From: an uncultured Dechloromonas sp.
GTDB lineage: Bacteria; Pseudomonadota; Gammaproteobacteria; Burkholderiales; Rhodocyclaceae
Direction: 5' to 3'
DNA: 64,000 bases
Assembly: GCF_945957265.1 (NCBI RefSeq)
Contig: NZ_CAMFKO010000001.1
Location: forward strand, 62,001 to 126,000
Part shown: positions 1 to 9,857 of the stretch, piece by piece
How the letters are laid out: each line of letters opens with the position of its first letter
Position numbering within the stretch: position 1 is the first letter of the stretch
The notes under the pieces: generated by a model
What the model was told of the DNA's origin: nothing
The model's database searches: none
Seen by the model: the letters and a program-made list of their open reading frames with translations, nothing else
Made by a program: the position numbers and the translations under genes

Positions 1-685
1 GCTTCGGCAGCGGAAAGAGCTTGAGCACGGCGGCCGTGATAACACCGAGCGTTCCCTCGGCGCCGATGAACAGGTGTTTCAGGTCGTAGCCGGTATTGTC
101 CTTGCGCAGTCCGCGCAGGCCGTCCCAGACTTCACCGTCGGGCAGCACGACCTCCAGGCCGAGCGTCAGTTCGCGGGTATTGCCGTAGCGCAGCACCTGG
201 ACGCCGCCGGCGTTGGTCGACAGGTTGCCGCCGATCTGGCACGTTCCCTCGGAAGCGAGCGCCAGCGGAAACAGGCGGTCGGCGGCGCGTGCCGCTTCCT
301 GCACGGCGGCCAGGGTACACCCGGCTTCGACGGTGATGGTGTTGTTGCCGGTGTCCACCGCCCGCACGCGGTTCAGCCGCCCCAGGCTGAGGACGACCGC
401 CTGGCCTGCCGCATCCGGCGTCGCCGCGCCGCACAGGCTGGTATTGCCGCCCTGCGGCACGATGGCCGCGCCGGCCGCGGCGCAGGCGCGAACCACGGCC
501 GCCACTTCGGCGGCGCTGCCCGGGCGGACCACGCATTGCGCCGCGCCGCAGTAACGGCCGCGCCAGTCGGTGACGAAGGGCGCGACATCGGCCGGCCCGG
601 TCAGCACCTGGGCGGTGCCGACGATGCCGGCCAGGGTGGCGATCAGGTCAGGCGAGCTGGGCGTAGAGGTCGTGGTGGTCGGCAT
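1..685 (-). CDS. FAD-linked oxidase (GlcD / D-2-hydroxyacid dehydrogenase type), 3' end outside window
   Basis: Reading the minus strand gives an open frame that runs off the left edge. It contains the PP-loop FAD-binding signature ([11 protein letters not shown]) near residue 70 and the later block [18 protein letters not shown], both typical of FAD_binding_4 oxidases related to GlcD, D-lactate and D-2-hydroxyglutarate dehydrogenases. Such enzymes oxidise a 2-hydroxy acid to a 2-oxo acid. I place the start at the ATG at 685, which lies inside the end of rimO and gives a 38-bp overlap; no in-frame ATG nearer the domain is as suitable. The overlap suggests co-transcription with rimO. The substrate cannot be told, because the C-terminal domain is missing from the window. 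Confidence 0.85.
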   Translation of the reverse strand, partial: MPTTTTSTPSSPDLIATLAGIVGTAQVLTGPADVAPFVTDWRGRYCGAAQCVVRPGSAAEVAAVVRACAAAGAAIVPQGGNTSLCGAATPDAAGQAVVLSLGRLNRVRAVDTGNNTITVEAGCTLAAVQEAARAADRLFPLALASEGTCQIGGNLSTNAGGVQVLRYGNTRELTLGLEVVLPDGEVWDGLRGLRKDNTGYDLKHLFIGAEGTLGVITAAVLKLFPLPK

Positions 686-1970
686 CGATGACCCTGACCT
701 TCAGGAAATCGCCCGGCTGGGCGTCGAAATGCCCGTCGAGATAGACCAGGCCGTCGATTTCCGGCGCATCGGCCTTGGAACGGGCGATCGTGCCCTCCTC
801 GTCCACCTCGTCGACCAGCACGTCGATGACGGTGTCGATCTTGGCGGCCAGCTTCTCGGCGGAAATGTCTTCCTGCACCTGCATCAGCCAGCGCCGGCGA
901 TCCTCGCGCACGTCTTCCGGCAGCAGCAGGCCGAGGTCGTTGGCGACCGCGCCTTCGACCGGCGAGTAGGCGAAGGCGCCGACGCGGTCGAGGCGGGCAT
1001 CCTCGAGGAACTGGATGAGCTGGTCGAAATCCTCCTCGGTTTCGCCGGGGAAGCCGGTGATGAAGGTCGAGCGGATGACGATTTCCGGGCAGATCTCGCG
1101 CCACTTGCGGATGCGCTCCAGCGTGTTCTCGGCCGAGGCCGGGCGCTTCATGGCCTTGAGGATCTTCGGGCTGGCGTGCTGGAAGGGCACGTCGAGGTAA
1201 GGCAGGATCTTGCCCTCGGCCATCAGCGGAATGACGTCGTCGACCGAGGGGTAGGGATAGACGTAGTGCAGGCGGACCCAGATGCCGAACTGCGCCATCG
1301 CCTCGCACAATTCCTTGAGGCGGGTCTTGACCGGCTTGCCGCCCCAGAAGGCGGTGCGGTATTTGACGTCGACGCCGTAGGCCGAGGTGTCCTGCGAGAT
1401 GACCAGCAGTTCCTTGACGCCGGCGCGGGCGAGGTTCTCGGCTTCGGCCAGCACGTCGCCGACCGGGCGCGAGACCAGCGAGCCGCGCAGCGACGGGATG
1501 ATGCAGAAGGTGCAGCTGTGGTTGCAGCCTTCGGAAATCTTCAGGTAGGCGTAGTGGTCCGGCGTCAGGCGCACGCCCTGCGGCGGCACGAGGTCGGTAT
1601 AGGGATCGTGCGGCTTGGGCAGGTGCTGGTGCACGTAGCCCATCACCTCGTCGGCGGCATGCGGGCCGGTGACGGCGAGCACGGACGGGTGCGTGCTCTG
1701 CACGATGTCGCCCTTGGCGCCCAGGCAGCCGGTGACGATGACCTTGCCGTTTTCGTTGAGCGCCTCGCCGATGGCGTCGAGCGACTCTTCCACCGCGGCG
1801 TCGATGAAGCCGCAGGTGTTGACGATGACCAGGTCGGCGTCGTCGTAGTTGGGCGACAGGTTGTAGCCTTCGGCGCGCAACTTGGTGAGGATGCGTTCGG
1901 TGTCGGAACCGGCCTTCGGGCAGCCGAGCGATACGATGCCGACGGTCGGCACTTTGAGTTCAGTAGTCAT
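648..1970 (-). CDS. rimO: Ribosomal protein uS12 methylthiotransferase RimO
   Basis: 440 aa, the usual length of RimO. This radical-SAM enzyme adds a methylthio group to a conserved aspartate of ribosomal protein S12. The N-terminal UPF0004 domain has its three cluster cysteines (C17 in SLGCPKA, C53 in NTCGF, C82 in TGCLG). The radical-SAM motif CNHSCTFC gives C149, C153 and C156, and a TRAM domain occupies the C-terminus. The motif after SLGCPK reads AGSDTE where family members usually have a variant of NLVDSE, so residues there differ slightly. The gene sits upstream of, and overlaps, the FAD-linked oxidase. Confidence 0.96.
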   Translation of the reverse strand: MTTELKVPTVGIVSLGCPKAGSDTERILTKLRAEGYNLSPNYDDADLVIVNTCGFIDAAVEESLDAIGEALNENGKVIVTGCLGAKGDIVQSTHPSVLAVTGPHAADEVMGYVHQHLPKPHDPYTDLVPPQGVRLTPDHYAYLKISEGCNHSCTFCIIPSLRGSLVSRPVGDVLAEAENLARAGVKELLVISQDTSAYGVDVKYRTAFWGGKPVKTRLKELCEAMAQFGIWVRLHYVYPYPSVDDVIPLMAEGKILPYLDVPFQHASPKILKAMKRPASAENTLERIRKWREICPEIVIRSTFITGFPGETEEDFDQLIQFLEDARLDRVGAFAYSPVEGAVANDLGLLLPEDVREDRRRWLMQVQEDISAEKLAAKIDTVIDVLVDEVDEEGTIARSKADAPEIDGLVYLDGHFDAQPGDFLKVRVIDADHHDLYAQLA

Positions 1971-2015
1971 GCGATAAAACCTTGTCCGGCGTCGCCGGCG
2001 AGCAAAGCGCGTATT

Positions 2016-3398
2016 TTACCGGGAGAAGTCGCCGGGCAGGCGTTCGATGGCTTGCTTGAGCGCCTCGAAACACTGCGGGTCGATGGCCGTGCCCACGTTT
2101 TCGGCCATGATCTCCAGGGTCTTGGGGATCGGAACCGCCCCGCGATAGGGGCGTTCGGCGGTAATCGCATCGAAGATGTCGGCCGTCGTGATGATCCGGG
2201 TTTCCAGGCAAATTTCGTCGGCCGTCAGGCCGCGCGGGTAGCCCTTGCCGTCCAGCCGCTCATGGTGCGCGGCGGAGACGCGCGCCAGCTCGGCAAAGGC
2301 GTCGATCCGCGACAGGATGGCCTCGGTGTAGGCGGCATGCGCCTGGACGGCCGCCCATTCGTCGGCATCGAGCTTGCCCGGCTTGTCGAGGATGCTGTTG
2401 CTCACCCCCAGCTTGCCGACATCGTGCAGCAAGGCGCCGCGTTTCAGCCAGCGGCGCCGCGCCGGCGACAGGCCGAGCGTCTCGGCGATAAGGTCGGCAT
2501 ACAGCGCGACCCGCAGGCTGTGGCCGCTGGTGTAGGGGCTTTTCGAGTCGACCACCTGGCCGAAGGCGGTCGCGATGTCGTCGAGGTAGTCGTCGTCGAG
2601 CGCGACGATGTGGGAGGCCGGCTCCAGCGCGAGGACCGCGGCCATCACGTCGGGGTGGGCCAGGGTTTCCCAGAAGGCGTCGTCGGCAACCATCTCGAAG
2701 GTCTCGACCAGCGCCGGATCGAACCAGCGCCCGGCACGCAGGCGAATCTCGTCCAGCGCGGCCTGCCTGCCGCCCTCGGTGTGAAACACGTCGATCACCT
2801 GGGCCAGCAGGGCGATGCGCGAGTAAAGCGGGATCGCCTCGCCGGCCAGGCGCTCGGGCTTGCCCTGCCCGTTGAAATGCTCGTCCAGGCTGTAGATGCC
2901 GGCCGACACGCGCTCCGGAAAGCGCAGCAGGCGGGCGATTTCGGCGCCGCGCTGGCAGCGCGTGGCAATCAGTTCCTGGGCGATTTCGCTGCCGTCGCGC
3001 ACGATGTTCATGACGCTGCGGAAACGCTCGGCCAGCGGCGCCTTCAAGCCGGTATGCCCCAACACGAAGCTGAGCACTTGCGGCAGGCTGTCGCCCACCG
3101 TCTTGAAATCGCGCTTGAAACTCAGGTCGTCGGTCAGGTACAGCTCGCAGATGCGCGCCGCGTTGCTGCTGCAGCCGAGATCCTTGAGCAGCAAGGTGTA
3201 GTAGAGGTCCCACAGATCGCCCTCGCCCAGCCCCAGGCGGCGCCCGATGTGCATGCCGATCCAGCAGCAGCGGACGCAATGCCCTTCCGGCTGGCCTTCG
3301 GTGATGTCGAGGGCGTGACTGAGCGCCGAAATCAGCTCGGACAGCTTGAGGTCGGAAACCTGCGCGGGGAGTGAAGCGAACGTCGAGGCGATATTCAT
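2016..3398 (-). CDS. HD-GYP domain protein (putative c-di-GMP phosphodiesterase)
   Basis: 460 aa if started at the ATG at 3398; the open frame continues upstream to 3485, but those 29 residues look like translated leader. The C-terminal half carries the HD-GYP signature: HDVGKLGVSN followed by HHERLDGKGYPRGL, so both the metal-binding HD and the GYP triplet are intact. This family hydrolyses cyclic di-GMP. The N-terminal about 230 residues are soluble, show no transmembrane segment and have no domain I can name; they probably sense a signal. The gene stands alone between rimO and the kup terminator. Confidence 0.88.
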   Translation of the reverse strand: MNIASTFASLPAQVSDLKLSELISALSHALDITEGQPEGHCVRCCWIGMHIGRRLGLGEGDLWDLYYTLLLKDLGCSSNAARICELYLTDDLSFKRDFKTVGDSLPQVLSFVLGHTGLKAPLAERFRSVMNIVRDGSEIAQELIATRCQRGAEIARLLRFPERVSAGIYSLDEHFNGQGKPERLAGEAIPLYSRIALLAQVIDVFHTEGGRQAALDEIRLRAGRWFDPALVETFEMVADDAFWETLAHPDVMAAVLALEPASHIVALDDDYLDDIATAFGQVVDSKSPYTSGHSLRVALYADLIAETLGLSPARRRWLKRGALLHDVGKLGVSNSILDKPGKLDADEWAAVQAHAAYTEAILSRIDAFAELARVSAAHHERLDGKGYPRGLTADEICLETRIITTADIFDAITAERPYRGAVPIPKTLEIMAENVGTAIDPQCFEALKQAIERLPGDFSR

Positions 3399-3483
3399 GG
3401 ACAAGCCCGGTGAGCCGAAAACCCAAGGCTCAAACCATACGCCAAATTTGCCGCGCCTTGATTCCGAAATGACCGGCGGAAAC

Positions 3484-3511
3484 AAAAAAGGCGGCCAGCA
3501 GACCGGCCGCC
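3484..3511 (-). terminator. Rho-independent terminator of kup
   Basis: GGCGGCC at 3490-3496 pairs perfectly with GGCCGCC at 3505-3511. On the minus strand the stem is followed by a run of six T, 20 bp beyond the kup stop codon. Confidence 0.8.
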
Positions 3512-3530
3512 CTCCTCGCCCACGGGCAGG

Positions 3531-5390
3531 TCAAATCACCAGCTGAGTTCCCAGCTCGACCACGCGGTTGGTCGGAATCTGGAAGAAATCGCTGGCGCTG
3601 GTGGCGTTCTTCGACATCGTCGCGAACAGGCGGGCGCGGAGCAGCGTCATCCGCCGGGTCATGGAGGGAACGATGGTTTCGCGCGACAGGTAGAAGGTCG
3701 TTTCCATCATGTCGAAACGTTCGCCCTGGTGCTTGCACATCTCCAGGACCGCGGGAATATCCGGGCTTTCCATGAATCCGTAACGCACGATGAGGCGCAT
3801 GAAGCCCTTGCCCATGCGGTGCAGGTAGATGCGATCCATGTCGTTGACGTGCGGCGTGTCGGCCGTCTGCACCGTCACCAGCACCACGCGGTCATGCAGG
3901 ACCTGGTTGTGCTTGAGGTTGTGCAGCAGCGCCGGCGGCACGCCCTCCTTCGAGCTGGTCATGAACACCGCCGTGCCGTTGATGCGATGCACGTCGTCGA
4001 TGGCGGTGATGAAGTCCTCCATCGGAATGCTCTGCTTGGCCATTTCCTGCGACACCAGGCGGCGGCCGCGGCGCCAGGTGGTCAGCACGGAGAAGGAAAT
4101 CAGGCCCATGGCGATGGGGAACCAGCCGCCCTCGGGAATCTTGATGGCGTTGGCGGCGAAGAAGGCGATATCGACCGTCAGGAAGAAGCCAGCTACCGCG
4201 ATCACCGCCGTCCAGTGCCATTTCCACATCAGCGCCATGACGAAGGCGACCAGGATGGTATCGATCAGCATCGTCCCGGTCACCGCGATCCCGTAGGCCG
4301 CGGCCAGGTTGGACGAGGACTTGAAGCCGATGACCAGCGCGACGACCGCGAAATACAGGCTCCAGTTGGTGAAGGGCACGTAGATCTGCCCCTCCTCGTG
4401 GCCGGAGGTATGGATGATCTGCATGCGCGGCAGCAGGCCCATCTGCACCGACTGGCGCGCCACCGAAAAGGCGCCCGAAATAACGGCCTGCGAGGCGATC
4501 ACCGTCGCCAGCGTGGCCAGCCCCAACATCGGGATCAATGCCCAGTCCGGCGCCAGATGGAAGAAGGGATTTTCGATCGCCTCCGGTTCGGCCAGCAGCA
4601 AAGCGCCCTGGCCGAAATAGTTGAGGACCAGCGCCGGCATGACGAAGGCGAACCAGGCCAGGCGGATGGGGAAGCGCCCGAAATGCCCCATGTCGGTATA
4701 GAGCGCCTCGCCGCCGGTGACGGCGAGCACCACCGAACCCAGGGCCAGGAAGGCGAGGCCGGGATGGGCACCGATGAAGCCGAGGGCATGCAGCGGATTC
4801 AAGGCGGCCAGCACGCTGGGGTTATGCGCGATCTGGAGCACGCCGAGCAGACCCAGGATGGCGAACCAGCCGGTCATGACCGGTCCGAAGAACATGCCGA
4901 CCGAGCCGGTGCCGCGCTTCTGGATGAAAAACAGGCCGGTCAGGATGATCAGGGTGATCGGGATCACATACGGCTTCAGCGTCGGCGTCACCAGTTCCAT
5001 GCCTTCGACGGCGGAGAGCACCGAAATCGCCGGCGTGATCATGCTGTCGCCGTAGAACAGCGCCGCCGCGAAAATGCCGAGCAGCGTGACCACCCAGGCC
5101 AGGCGCGGGTTCTTGGCGCGCTCGGTGACCAGCGCCAGCAGGGCCAGCGAACCGCCCTCGCCGCGGTTGTCGGCGCGCATGATGACCAGCACGTATTTGA
5201 GCGAAACCAGCAGCATGATCGACCAGAACACCATCGACAGGATGCCGAGGATGTTGTCCGGCGTCACCGGAATAGGATGGTGGCCATTGAAGATTTCCTT
5301 CAATGCGTAGAGCGGACTGGTGCCGATATCGCCGAAGACGACGCCGATGGCGCCCAGTGTCAGCGTGGACAAGGCCTGACGTGACTGCAT
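3531..5390 (-). CDS. kup: Low-affinity potassium transporter Kup
   Basis: 619 aa, the family length. Kup is an inner-membrane potassium uptake protein thought to work by proton symport. The start at 5390 follows a clear ribosome site (AGGGGGA) and gives the characteristic N-terminus [23 protein letters not shown]. About twelve hydrophobic segments fill the first 440 residues, followed by the soluble C-terminal domain ending in a motif typical of the family ([10 protein letters not shown]). The frame is open a further 1.2 kb upstream through the next gene in another phase; that extension is not real. A terminator follows directly. Confidence 0.96.
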   Translation of the reverse strand: MQSRQALSTLTLGAIGVVFGDIGTSPLYALKEIFNGHHPIPVTPDNILGILSMVFWSIMLLVSLKYVLVIMRADNRGEGGSLALLALVTERAKNPRLAWVVTLLGIFAAALFYGDSMITPAISVLSAVEGMELVTPTLKPYVIPITLIILTGLFFIQKRGTGSVGMFFGPVMTGWFAILGLLGVLQIAHNPSVLAALNPLHALGFIGAHPGLAFLALGSVVLAVTGGEALYTDMGHFGRFPIRLAWFAFVMPALVLNYFGQGALLLAEPEAIENPFFHLAPDWALIPMLGLATLATVIASQAVISGAFSVARQSVQMGLLPRMQIIHTSGHEEGQIYVPFTNWSLYFAVVALVIGFKSSSNLAAAYGIAVTGTMLIDTILVAFVMALMWKWHWTAVIAVAGFFLTVDIAFFAANAIKIPEGGWFPIAMGLISFSVLTTWRRGRRLVSQEMAKQSIPMEDFITAIDDVHRINGTAVFMTSSKEGVPPALLHNLKHNQVLHDRVVLVTVQTADTPHVNDMDRIYLHRMGKGFMRLIVRYGFMESPDIPAVLEMCKHQGERFDMMETTFYLSRETIVPSMTRRMTLLRARLFATMSKNATSASDFFQIPTNRVVELGTQLVI

Positions 5391-5513
5391 GATTCCCCCT
5401 GTCGGTGGGTTTACACCGGATTTCTTCGAATACCGCCTTCGGTCAAGCCAAAGGCAATCGAAAGAATCTAGCACCGCAAGCTGACTCGAGCATGACGACA
5501 CGCCACGAACGAC

Positions 5514-5535
5514 AAGGGCGGCCGCAGCCGCCCTT
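5514..5535 (-). terminator. Terminator-like hairpin after the NhaD-like gene
   Basis: AAGGGCGGC at 5514-5522 pairs with GCCGCCCTT at 5527-5535 around a 4-nt loop, 35 bp downstream of the stop of the 5570-6895 gene. There is no long T run, so it may act as a weak or processing hairpin. Confidence 0.5.
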
Positions 5536-5569
5536 CGAAACTGCCGGCCGATTCCCGGCCGACTTCCGG

Positions 5570-6895
5570 CTACTGCGCCGGTGCCGCCACCGGCGTTTCC
5601 ACCGTCACCGCCTCGCCGACCTTCTTGTGCCCGGTATCCGGATGCCAGCCGAGCACGGCCAGCATGACCATGAAGCCGACCACGTAGGCGACCACCACGT
5701 GCCAGCCATGGCGCAGCCACTGCGCCGCCGACTTGGCTTCCGGGAACATGTTGGACAGCGCGACGCCGGCCGAGGAGCCGAACCACAGCATCGAACCGCC
5801 GAAGCCGACGGCGTAGGCCAGAAAGCCCCAGTCGAAGCCGCCCTGGCGCAGGGCCAGCGCGGTGAGCGGGATGTTGTCGAAGACGGCGGAGACGAAGCCG
5901 AGGACGAAGGCGGATTGCCAGGAGGCCGGCGGCAGTTCCTCGACCGGCATCATCGAGGCGCAGAGCACCAGCGAGAGCAGGAAGATGGAGCCCTTGATGG
6001 TTTCCGGCAGCAGTTCCCAGTCGTGACGACGCACCGGGATGGTGAGGATGATGGCGAGCCAGACGGCGACGCCGATGAAGGGGAAGTGTTCGGCCAGTTC
6101 GGGGAACTTGAGGTTGATGGTGATGTTGGTGGCGACGGCGAAGACGAGCATGGTGGCGACGATGAAGATGCGGCCCCAGTCGACCTTGGTATGGCCGTGC
6201 GCGTGCTTGATGATCGGGCAGTAGGCGTGCTGCTGCCTGGCGCCGAAGTAGCCGATGATGAGCAGCGCGACGCCGGCGGCGACGTAGGCGTCGACGACGA
6301 TGAGGGGGCTGATGCCGTCGATCCACATCATGGTGGTGGTGGTGTCGCCGACGACCGAGCCGGAGCCGCCGGCGTTGGAGGCGGCGACGATGGCGGCGAG
6401 GAAGCCGATGTGGACTTTGCCCTTGAACAGCTGGTGGGCCATGGCGCCGCCGATCAGGGCGGCGGCGATGTTGTCGAGGAAGCTGGAGATGACGAAGACC
6501 ATGACCAGCAATACGAAGCCGCCTTTCCAGTCGTCGGGCAGGAACTTGGGCAGGATGACCGGGACGTGGCTTTTTTCGAAATGGCGGGCAAGCAGCGCGA
6601 AGCCGGTGAGCAGGCAGAACAGGTTGGCGATGGTGACCCATTCGTGGCCGAGGTGGCCGAACCAGCCGGCGACGCCCAGCCCGGTCTTGAAGCCGGTGAA
6701 CAGGATCTTGTACAGGCTGATGGTGACCAGGCCGGTGAGCGCGACATACAAGGTGGCATGGTGGAACAGCGCGACGCCGAGGAGCGTCAGGGCAAAGAGG
6801 ATGAAGTCGATGGGGATGCCGCCGACCGTGGGCAGGGAACCGGCCGCGAAGGCGCTGGCGGGCAGCAGAAGGAATGCAGGCAATAGACGGTGCAT
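5570..6895 (-). CDS. NhaD / ArsB-superfamily ion antiporter
   Basis: 441 aa with about twelve hydrophobic segments and a signal-like N-terminus. The motifs [14 protein letters not shown] and [15 protein letters not shown], repeated in weaker form as [14 protein letters not shown], are the paired helix-break motifs of the ion-transporter superfamily that includes NhaD sodium/proton antiporters and CitM/ArsB permeases. A role in sodium or pH homeostasis is likely by family, but the exact ion is not proven. I chose the ATG at 6895; a TTG at 6907 in the same frame is possible. Neither has a strong ribosome site. It is transcribed away from tRNA-Val and towards kup. Confidence 0.75.
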   Translation of the reverse strand: MHRLLPAFLLLPASAFAAGSLPTVGGIPIDFILFALTLLGVALFHHATLYVALTGLVTISLYKILFTGFKTGLGVAGWFGHLGHEWVTIANLFCLLTGFALLARHFEKSHVPVILPKFLPDDWKGGFVLLVMVFVISSFLDNIAAALIGGAMAHQLFKGKVHIGFLAAIVAASNAGGSGSVVGDTTTTMMWIDGISPLIVVDAYVAAGVALLIIGYFGARQQHAYCPIIKHAHGHTKVDWGRIFIVATMLVFAVATNITINLKFPELAEHFPFIGVAVWLAIILTIPVRRHDWELLPETIKGSIFLLSLVLCASMMPVEELPPASWQSAFVLGFVSAVFDNIPLTALALRQGGFDWGFLAYAVGFGGSMLWFGSSAGVALSNMFPEAKSAAQWLRHGWHVVVAYVVGFMVMLAVLGWHPDTGHKKVGEAVTVETPVAAPAQ

Positions 6896-7070
6896 GGCTG
6901 TTCGCAAAAAAGGGATTCTGGATTCGACGCCATCAAAGGAACGACAGCGGCCCGGAAAAGTAGCGCATTGTCGGGGGTTCGGCCCCGTGCATCAAGTTCG
7001 GACTTTCCCGTAGTGTTCGAAAGCGCCCCGAAAAAAACCGGTGCTTTCTCGCGTTTCATGCGACAAAAGC

Positions 7071-7098
7071 TCGACATCCGGCAGATATCGGTTACAAT
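7071..7098 (+). promoter_or_regulatory. tRNA-Val promoter
   Basis: TCGACA at 7071-7076 and TACAAT at 7093-7098 are separated by 16 bp and fit a sigma-70 promoter. The downstream GCGCCCC before the tRNA is a GC-rich discriminator of the kind seen at stringently controlled stable-RNA promoters. Confidence 0.7.
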
Positions 7099-7110
7099 GC
7101 GCCCCCTTTC

Positions 7111-7186
7111 GCGTCCTTAGCTCAGTTGGTAGAGCGTCGCCCTTACAAGGCGAATGTCGGCGGTTCGACCCCGTCAGGACGCACCA
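7111..7186 (+). tRNA. tRNA-Val (anticodon TAC)
   Basis: 76 nt with encoded CCA. The acceptor stem GCGTCCT/AGGACGC, D stem GCTC/GAGC, anticodon stem TCGCC/GGCGA around the loop CTTACAA, and T stem GGCGG/CCGTC all pair (one G-T). Its 3' 20 bases are the left attachment site of the island. Confidence 0.96.
7167..7186 (+). repeat. attL: island attachment site in the 3' end of tRNA-Val
   Basis: The 20 bp GACCCCGTCAGGACGCACCA reappear at 55298-55316 with a single base missing (GACCCCGTCAGGAGCACCA). Tyrosine integrases of the P4 type commonly recombine at tRNA 3' ends, and such an integrase begins 195 bp further on. Confidence 0.85.
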
Positions 7187-7217
7187 AATACTTATCTAAC
7201 GTGATCCACGGTAGTTC

Positions 7218-7245
7218 AAAAAACCCCGCCAGTGCGGGGTTTTTT
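7218..7245 (+). terminator. Rho-independent terminator downstream of tRNA-Val
   Basis: CCCCGC at 7224-7229 pairs with GCGGGG at 7234-7239, flanked by A5 and T6 runs that extend the stem. It lies inside the island, so the tRNA transcript now ends in island DNA. Confidence 0.85.
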
Positions 7246-7300
7246 ATTGCCCACTTGTCCAATACGGTCTAAAGTTGTTTTACCAAATACCGACACTTTT

Positions 7301-7339
7301 GACGGTATGAATGACGGTATCTCAGAGGACTGACGGTAT
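7301..7339 (+). repeat. Three GACGGTAT repeats, probable integrase arm-type sites (left end)
   Basis: GACGGTAT occurs at 7301-7308, 7313-7320 and 7332-7339, between attL and the integrase start. Two further copies lie near the right end (55222-55241). The pairing of the octamers with both ends suggests accessory binding sites for the integrase or AlpA; this is inference. Confidence 0.55.
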
Positions 7340-7380
7340 ACGCCCTCAAATACCGCCAAATTCTCGAAACGAGGCACACC

Positions 7381-8595
7381 ATGGCGCTCACCGATCTATC
7401 AGTCAGAACGGCAAAACCAAGCGAGAAAGCCCGCAAGCTGGCCGATGAAAAAGGGATGTATCTCTTGATCCAGTCGAGCGGCGCAAAGCTCTGGCGCATG
7501 GACTATCGTTTCGACAGCAAGCGCAAGACCCTCGCGCTCGGCACTTATCCAGAAACCAGCCTCGCCCAAGCCAGAGAAAAGCGCGACGAAGCGCGCAAGC
7601 TATTGGCCCAGGACATTGACCCATCGGCCCAGCGCAAGCAGGACAAGGCTGAGCGCCGTGACGCACAGGCCAATACCTTCGAGGCCATCGCGCGAGACTG
7701 GATGAAGGTGCGGGGCAAAGAATGGAGCGAGACCTATGCGGGTAAAACCAAGGCTTGCCTGGAGCGCCACGCTTTTCCAGTAATCGGGAGCAAGCCTATC
7801 AAGAGCATCAATGCCCCCGAACTACTGGCCATGCTACGGGCCATTGAGAAACGCGGCACGGTTGACATGGCACACCGCATCCAGCAGCACTGCGGTGCCG
7901 TGTTCCGCTACGCCATCAGCACCGGCCTTGCTGAGGTCGATCCGACACCTAGTCTTCACGGTGCATTGTCGACGGTAAAGGCCAAGCACTACCCTGCCCT
8001 CACCGATCCAAAGGATTTTGCTGAATTGCTTCGCTCCATCGACGAATATCGCGGCGAAGTGACCACCAAGATTGCGATGCTGATGCTTGCCTACACCTTC
8101 CAGCGCACGAAGGAAATCCGCTTTGCCGAGTGGTCGCAGTTCGACTTCGACGCTGCCCTTTGGCGCATTCCGAAGGAAGTCATGAAGATGCGTGAGGCTC
8201 ACATCGTGCCACTCAGCAAGCAAGTCATTGAGCATCTCAAAGAACTACATTGCCTCACAGGTACCGGTCGCCTGCTCTTCCCTTCAATGGCCAATAGGGA
8301 TCGCCCCATCTCCGAAAATACCGTGACCTATGCCCTCGCCCGAATGGGATTCAAAGGACAGATGACTGGCCACGGTTTTCGTTCAGTTGCGTCAACCATC
8401 CTGAACGAACAAGGCTACCGGCATGACGTTATCGAACGGCAACTTGCTCACTCGGAGCAAAACCAAGTACGAGCCGCCTACAACCGAGCCGAGTACCTTC
8501 CTGAACGGAAGAAAATGATGAAGGAATGGGCAGACTATCTGGATAAGCTAAAAGCAGGCGCGCAGATTGTCAAATTTGCAGGCAACGCAGCCTAG
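7381..8595 (+). CDS. int: P4-type tyrosine site-specific integrase
   Basis: 404 aa, typical length for P4-like integrases. The N-terminal DUF4102 arm-binding domain (LSVRTAKPSEKARKLADEKGMYL) is followed by a core-binding SAM-like domain and a catalytic domain. Visible catalytic features are the arginine in the block QRTKEIRF, the HGFRS box, the later histidine in LAHSEQ and the probable nucleophile Y367 in AAYNRAEY. It catalyses integration and excision of the island at tRNA-Val. No frameshift is seen, so it may be active. It is preceded by three GACGGTAT repeats and directed into the island. Confidence 0.95.
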   Translation: MALTDLSVRTAKPSEKARKLADEKGMYLLIQSSGAKLWRMDYRFDSKRKTLALGTYPETSLAQAREKRDEARKLLAQDIDPSAQRKQDKAERRDAQANTFEAIARDWMKVRGKEWSETYAGKTKACLERHAFPVIGSKPIKSINAPELLAMLRAIEKRGTVDMAHRIQQHCGAVFRYAISTGLAEVDPTPSLHGALSTVKAKHYPALTDPKDFAELLRSIDEYRGEVTTKIAMLMLAYTFQRTKEIRFAEWSQFDFDAALWRIPKEVMKMREAHIVPLSKQVIEHLKELHCLTGTGRLLFPSMANRDRPISENTVTYALARMGFKGQMTGHGFRSVASTILNEQGYRHDVIERQLAHSEQNQVRAAYNRAEYLPERKKMMKEWADYLDKLKAGAQIVKFAGNAA

Positions 8596-9049
8596 CCAAG
8601 CTACTTGCATAACCCCAGCTGCGCCTTTCAAAACCAAATTGGACGATATCGGAACAGACCTTACCCAACTTGGGTATGCGCCTGCATCAGTCGCAAATTG
8701 TGCAGGCGGTCGGTGACAGGGTGACGAAGTGAGGAAAAATTCTTTCAGGTTAGGAGCAGTACGGCACATGGACTGCTGAAACCACTGATCACTGGAAAGA
8801 AAACAACAGCCTAGTGCTACAAGTGGGATACACCTCCCTGCCACTGCTCTCTCAAGAAACCCTCTCGCAAGCGAAGTCGGGCATCTTGCCGCTCATTTTG
8901 GGCGAAAAAAAGCACTCCAAAAGCCCATGCAAATATCGCAACAGTTATTCTGAGCCGTGAGGGCTCATGTGCGAATTTACATCCTGCCCTTGGCGCTTCA
9001 CCACTAACTGATAGCGACCTTATCCGCTCGTTGAACCAAGGAGTTTTCG
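8596..9049. other. 454-bp intergenic region before the fabI-like operon
   Basis: I see no convincing gene here. It carries one near-consensus copy of the island palindrome (8891-8903) 146 bp upstream of the fabI-like start. A possible half-site (AAAAGCCCATGC) lies around 8920. Confidence 0.5.
8891..8903. promoter_or_regulatory. Island palindrome site 1 (GCTCATTTTGGGC)
   Basis: One mismatch to the consensus GCCCATTTTGGGC. It precedes the plus-strand unit 9050-11185. Confidence 0.6.
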
Positions 9050-9835
9050 ATGGCCAAGTACCCCAAGCAAAGCAGCGTCCTCAAAGGCAAGAAGGCATTG
9101 ATTGTTGGAGTCGCAAACGAGAATTCGATTGCTTATGGCTGCGCGCGCGCTTTTCATGAAGCGGGATGCGACTTGGCTATCACCTACCTGAACGAGAAAG
9201 CCAAGCCTCATGTCGAGCCGCTCGCCAAGCAGGTCGAGGCCAGTATTTTCGCCCCGCTGGATGTCTCCAAGCCGGATGAGATGGAGGCACTGTTCAAGCA
9301 GATAGAAAAGAAATGGGGGCAACTGGATATCGTCGTCCACTCCATTGCTTCGGCCAAAAAGGAAGACATCAAGGGCGGGTTGCTTGATTGCTCGGCCGAC
9401 GGATTTGCGCTTGCCATGGATGTCTCGGTTCACTCGTTCATTCGCATGGCCAAACTGGCCGCACCGCTGATGAAGGACGGCGGAAGTATCTTTGCGATGA
9501 GCTATCTCGGCGCCACCAAGGTTATCCCCAACTACAACGTCATGGGACCGGTCAAAGCCGCTCTCGAAGCATCCTGCCGCTACCTGGCTTATGAACTTGG
9601 CCCGAAGAAAATTCGGGTTCATGCCATTTCTCCCGGCCCACTCAAAACCCGTGCAGCTTCGGGTCTGAAGGATTTCGACTTGTTGCTCAACCAATCGATC
9701 AAGCGCGCACCGGTCGGCGAATTGGTCGACATCATGGATGTCGGTTTTGCCGTGGCCTACCTCGCCACACCTTATGCCAGGCGACTGACCGGCGATACGC
9801 TGTATGTTGATGGCGGTGTCAATATCATGGGGTAA
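9050..9835 (+). CDS. FabI-like enoyl-ACP reductase (NADH)
   Basis: 261 aa, the FabI length. It is a short-chain dehydrogenase fold enzyme expected to reduce enoyl-ACP in fatty-acid elongation. The nucleotide-binding loop reads GVANENSIAYG (residues 20-30), a FabI-specific variant. The active-site pattern SYLGA...NYNVMGPVK gives Y152, Y162 and K169, corresponding to Y146, Y156 and K163 of E. coli FabI. It is the first gene of a three-gene plus-strand unit with a hotdog-like protein (9858) and an alpha/beta hydrolase (10328). Being island-borne, it is probably an extra copy; possible roles are a specialised acyl product or tolerance to FabI inhibitors. The ribosome site AAGGAG precedes the ATG. 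Confidence 0.88.
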   Translation: MAKYPKQSSVLKGKKALIVGVANENSIAYGCARAFHEAGCDLAITYLNEKAKPHVEPLAKQVEASIFAPLDVSKPDEMEALFKQIEKKWGQLDIVVHSIASAKKEDIKGGLLDCSADGFALAMDVSVHSFIRMAKLAAPLMKDGGSIFAMSYLGATKVIPNYNVMGPVKAALEASCRYLAYELGPKKIRVHAISPGPLKTRAASGLKDFDLLLNQSIKRAPVGELVDIMDVGFAVAYLATPYARRLTGDTLYVDGGVNIMG

Positions 9836-9857
9836 TGCCCACTTGCCGAGGAATGTC

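Noticed and set aside
570-3374. 934-aa open frame on the plus strand
   Set aside because: It is the antisense shadow of rimO and the HD-GYP gene in high-GC DNA; its protein has no domain and is rich in Gly, Arg, Asp and Val as expected of such shadows.
5391-6641. Extension of kup to 1036 aa
   Set aside because: The added N-terminal part is an Arg/His-rich frame read over the NhaD-like gene. The ATG at 5390 has a strong ribosome site and the conserved Kup N-terminus.
3729-6886. Two long plus-strand frames (551 and 493 aa)
   Set aside because: They lie opposite kup and the NhaD-like gene, which have complete family motifs; the His/Gln/Asp/Gly-rich products are typical of antisense frames.
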